DNA of 64,000 nucleotides from DATIXJ01 sp963714795 (GTDB lineage: Bacteria > Bacteroidota > Ignavibacteria > UBA10030 > SZUA-254). The notes below the pieces were generated by a model. It was not told the DNA's origin, ran no database searches, and worked only from the letters and a program-made list of their open reading frames with translations. Positions 62,873-64,000 of this stretch are shown piece by piece. A program made the position numbers and the translations under genes. Every line of letters begins with the position of its first letter. Within the stretch, counting starts at the first letter, position 1. Location of the stretch: assembly GCA_963714795.1 (NCBI GenBank), contig CAVQPS010000009.1:682001-746000 (forward strand), in the 5' to 3' direction.

Positions 62873-64000
62873 TTACTTGTTGAATTTCTTCAATGCAAAA
62901 ATTCTTTCCATTACCGGCGGGTGAGAGTAATTGAGCGTGACATACATCGGGTGAGGCGTGAGATGCGAGAGGTTATCGACGGAAAGTTTCTTCAGTGCAG
63001 TGATCATCGTTTCCGGTTGTCCGGTTGTTTCCGCCGCGAACCGGTCGGCTTCGTATTCGTTCTTTCGTGAAAGGGCGTGCATCACCAGCGACAGCAATTC
63101 TTCGATCGGTGTGAAGAGCATACCGAAGAAAATCATTCCCGCGTAGACCGAAACGTGTTCCATCGAGAATGCATCGAACAATTCCTGCCTGCTGATGAAT
63201 AACGAGAGAACGAAAAACATCACGCCGGTGTGGAGTATGCTGATGATCATTCCCTGGCGGATGTGCTTCTTTTTGTAATGACCGATCTCGTGTGCGAGCA
63301 CGGCAACAAGTTCCTGGACCGAATGATTCTTGATGAGCGTATCGAACAAAGCGATCCGTTTGTTGCGACCGAAGCCGGTGAAGAATGCATTCGATTTGCT
63401 GGAGCGTTTCGATCCGTCCATCACGAACACATCCCGCAGTGAAAACTTCACCGAATCCGCGAACGACAGGATCGCTCTGCGCAATTCTCCTTCTTCCAGC
63501 GGCGTAAACTTATTGAAGAGCGGCATAATCCATGTCGGTGCAACGAATTGCACGATCACGATGAAAGCTGTTGCGATCAGCCAGCAGTAGAGCCACGCCA
63601 TGCTTCCGGCAGATTCGAAGAACCAGAGCACGACGAACAACAGCGGTCCGCCGAGTAGAACGCCGAGCCCCAATCCCTTTGCCAGATCCGCGACAAACGT
63701 TGCCGCGGTTGTTTTGTTGAAGCCGAACCGTTCTTCTATAACGAAAGTCGAGTAAATGCTGAACGGCAACGAAAGAATACTGCGTGCGAGAAGAAGAATA
63801 CCGATGTAGATCATGCCGGTCCACGGCGAGCCGACGTTCCACGACCGGACGATACCGTCCAGATACGGAAATCCCCCGCCGAACCAGAAGGCAAGTGTTA
63901 CTGCGAGACTGAATGCCGATGAGAGGATGCCGAATTTCGTATTGACTGCCGTATACTGCTGTGACTTCCGGTATTTTTCTTCATCGTAGACGCCGCTGAA
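62873..64000 (-). CDS. Ste24-like M48 membrane metallopeptidase, 5' end cut by window edge
   Basis: The reading frame stays open past the first internal ATG (63814) to the right edge, with family-like residues F-S-G-V-Y-D-E-E-K-Y-R-K-S-Q-Q-Y in the last codons, so the gene begins outside. The 376 residues seen contain H-E-I-G-H (zinc, in V-L-A-H-E-I-G-H-Y-K-K-K-H), the third ligand in N-E-Y-E-A-D-R-F-A, and several membrane spans. This is the CAAX-protease-like (Ste24) branch of family M48, which in bacteria degrades or processes membrane proteins. Only the N-terminus is missing. Confidence 0.92.
   Translation of the reverse strand, partial: FSGVYDEEKYRKSQQYTAVNTKFGILSSAFSLAVTLAFWFGGGFPYLDGIVRSWNVGSPWTGMIYIGILLLARSILSLPFSIYSTFVIEERFGFNKTTAATFVADLAKGLGLGVLLGGPLLFVVLWFFESAGSMAWLYCWLIATAFIVIVQFVAPTWIMPLFNKFTPLEEGELRRAILSFADSVKFSLRDVFVMDGSKRSSKSNAFFTGFGRNKRIALFDTLIKNHSVQELVAVLAHEIGHYKKKHIRQGMIISILHTGVMFFVLSLFISRQELFDAFSMEHVSVYAGMIFFGMLFTPIEELLSLVMHALSRKNEYEADRFAAETTGQPETMITALKKLSVDNLSHLTPHPMYVTLNYSHPPVMERIFALKKFNK

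Overview
The window reads as one chromosomal contig from a Gram-negative bacterium of the Bacteroidota/Chlorobiota (FCB) side of the tree, most likely an Ignavibacteria-like lineage. The signs are many exported proteins with signal peptides ending in A-Q, a TonB-dependent receptor with an N-terminal carboxypeptidase-regulatory-like domain, a GTP-type PEP carboxykinase, ClpC, GAF plus SpoIIE phosphatases, and a LemA/TPM cluster. Shine-Dalgarno-like sequences are visible before many genes, and none of the exported enzymes carries an obvious type IX secretion tail, so it does not look like a typical Bacteroidia genome. This placement is inference. Base composition is near balanced by eye. No rRNA, CRISPR array, prophage or intact insertion sequence was seen.

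Layout. 1-5.8 kb: the 3' part of a glycosyltransferase 9 gene that runs off the left edge, then a signalling unit of two SpoIIE-type phosphatases around a tandem ABM-like protein, then a DUF2721 membrane protein. 5.9-10 kb: three overlapping genes for exported proteins (phosphodiesterase/sulfatase-like, CotH-like, S15-like hydrolase). 10-24 kb: a carbohydrate-uptake region with two ribose-type permeases, two sugar-binding lipoproteins, one double ABC ATPase, an unrelated lipoprotein, a small barrel protein, then an exported GH38 alpha-mannosidase and GH36 alpha-galactosidase. These fit together as sugar release followed by uptake. 23.6-31.9 kb: metallopeptidase, ClpC, tRNA-Asn, a manganese unit (mntR-mntH-uspA with a perfect operator palindrome) and an MFS transporter.

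32-46.5 kb: pckG with an alcohol dehydrogenase and a threonine dehydratase, a trans-sulfuration enzyme with an SDR and a UDG, an orphan exported protein between imperfect inverted repeats, an EVE protein, a membrane protein with a phosphoacceptor-less HisKA-like helix, a lone GspE/PilB ATPase, the cysE-cysK pair and an aldo/keto reductase. 46.6-64 kb: TonB receptor, DMT transporter, M28 peptidase, truA, a PLP decarboxylase, TPM/TPM/LemA, a lipoprotein, an ABC exporter, a degenerate IS end-pair, an exported PIG-L protein, an APC permease and an M48 peptidase that runs off the right edge.

Three genes in the first 16 kb (phosphodiesterase, CotH, double ABC ATPase) are each split by what looks like a single extra base. 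Either the reads or assembly are faulty there or the genes are decaying. The points most worth following up are the phosphatase/ABM unit, the CotH/phosphodiesterase/hydrolase unit, the HisKA-like protein lacking its histidine, the Mn operon operator with the adjacent uspA remnant, the cysE leader, and the inverted-repeat-flanked orphan gene.
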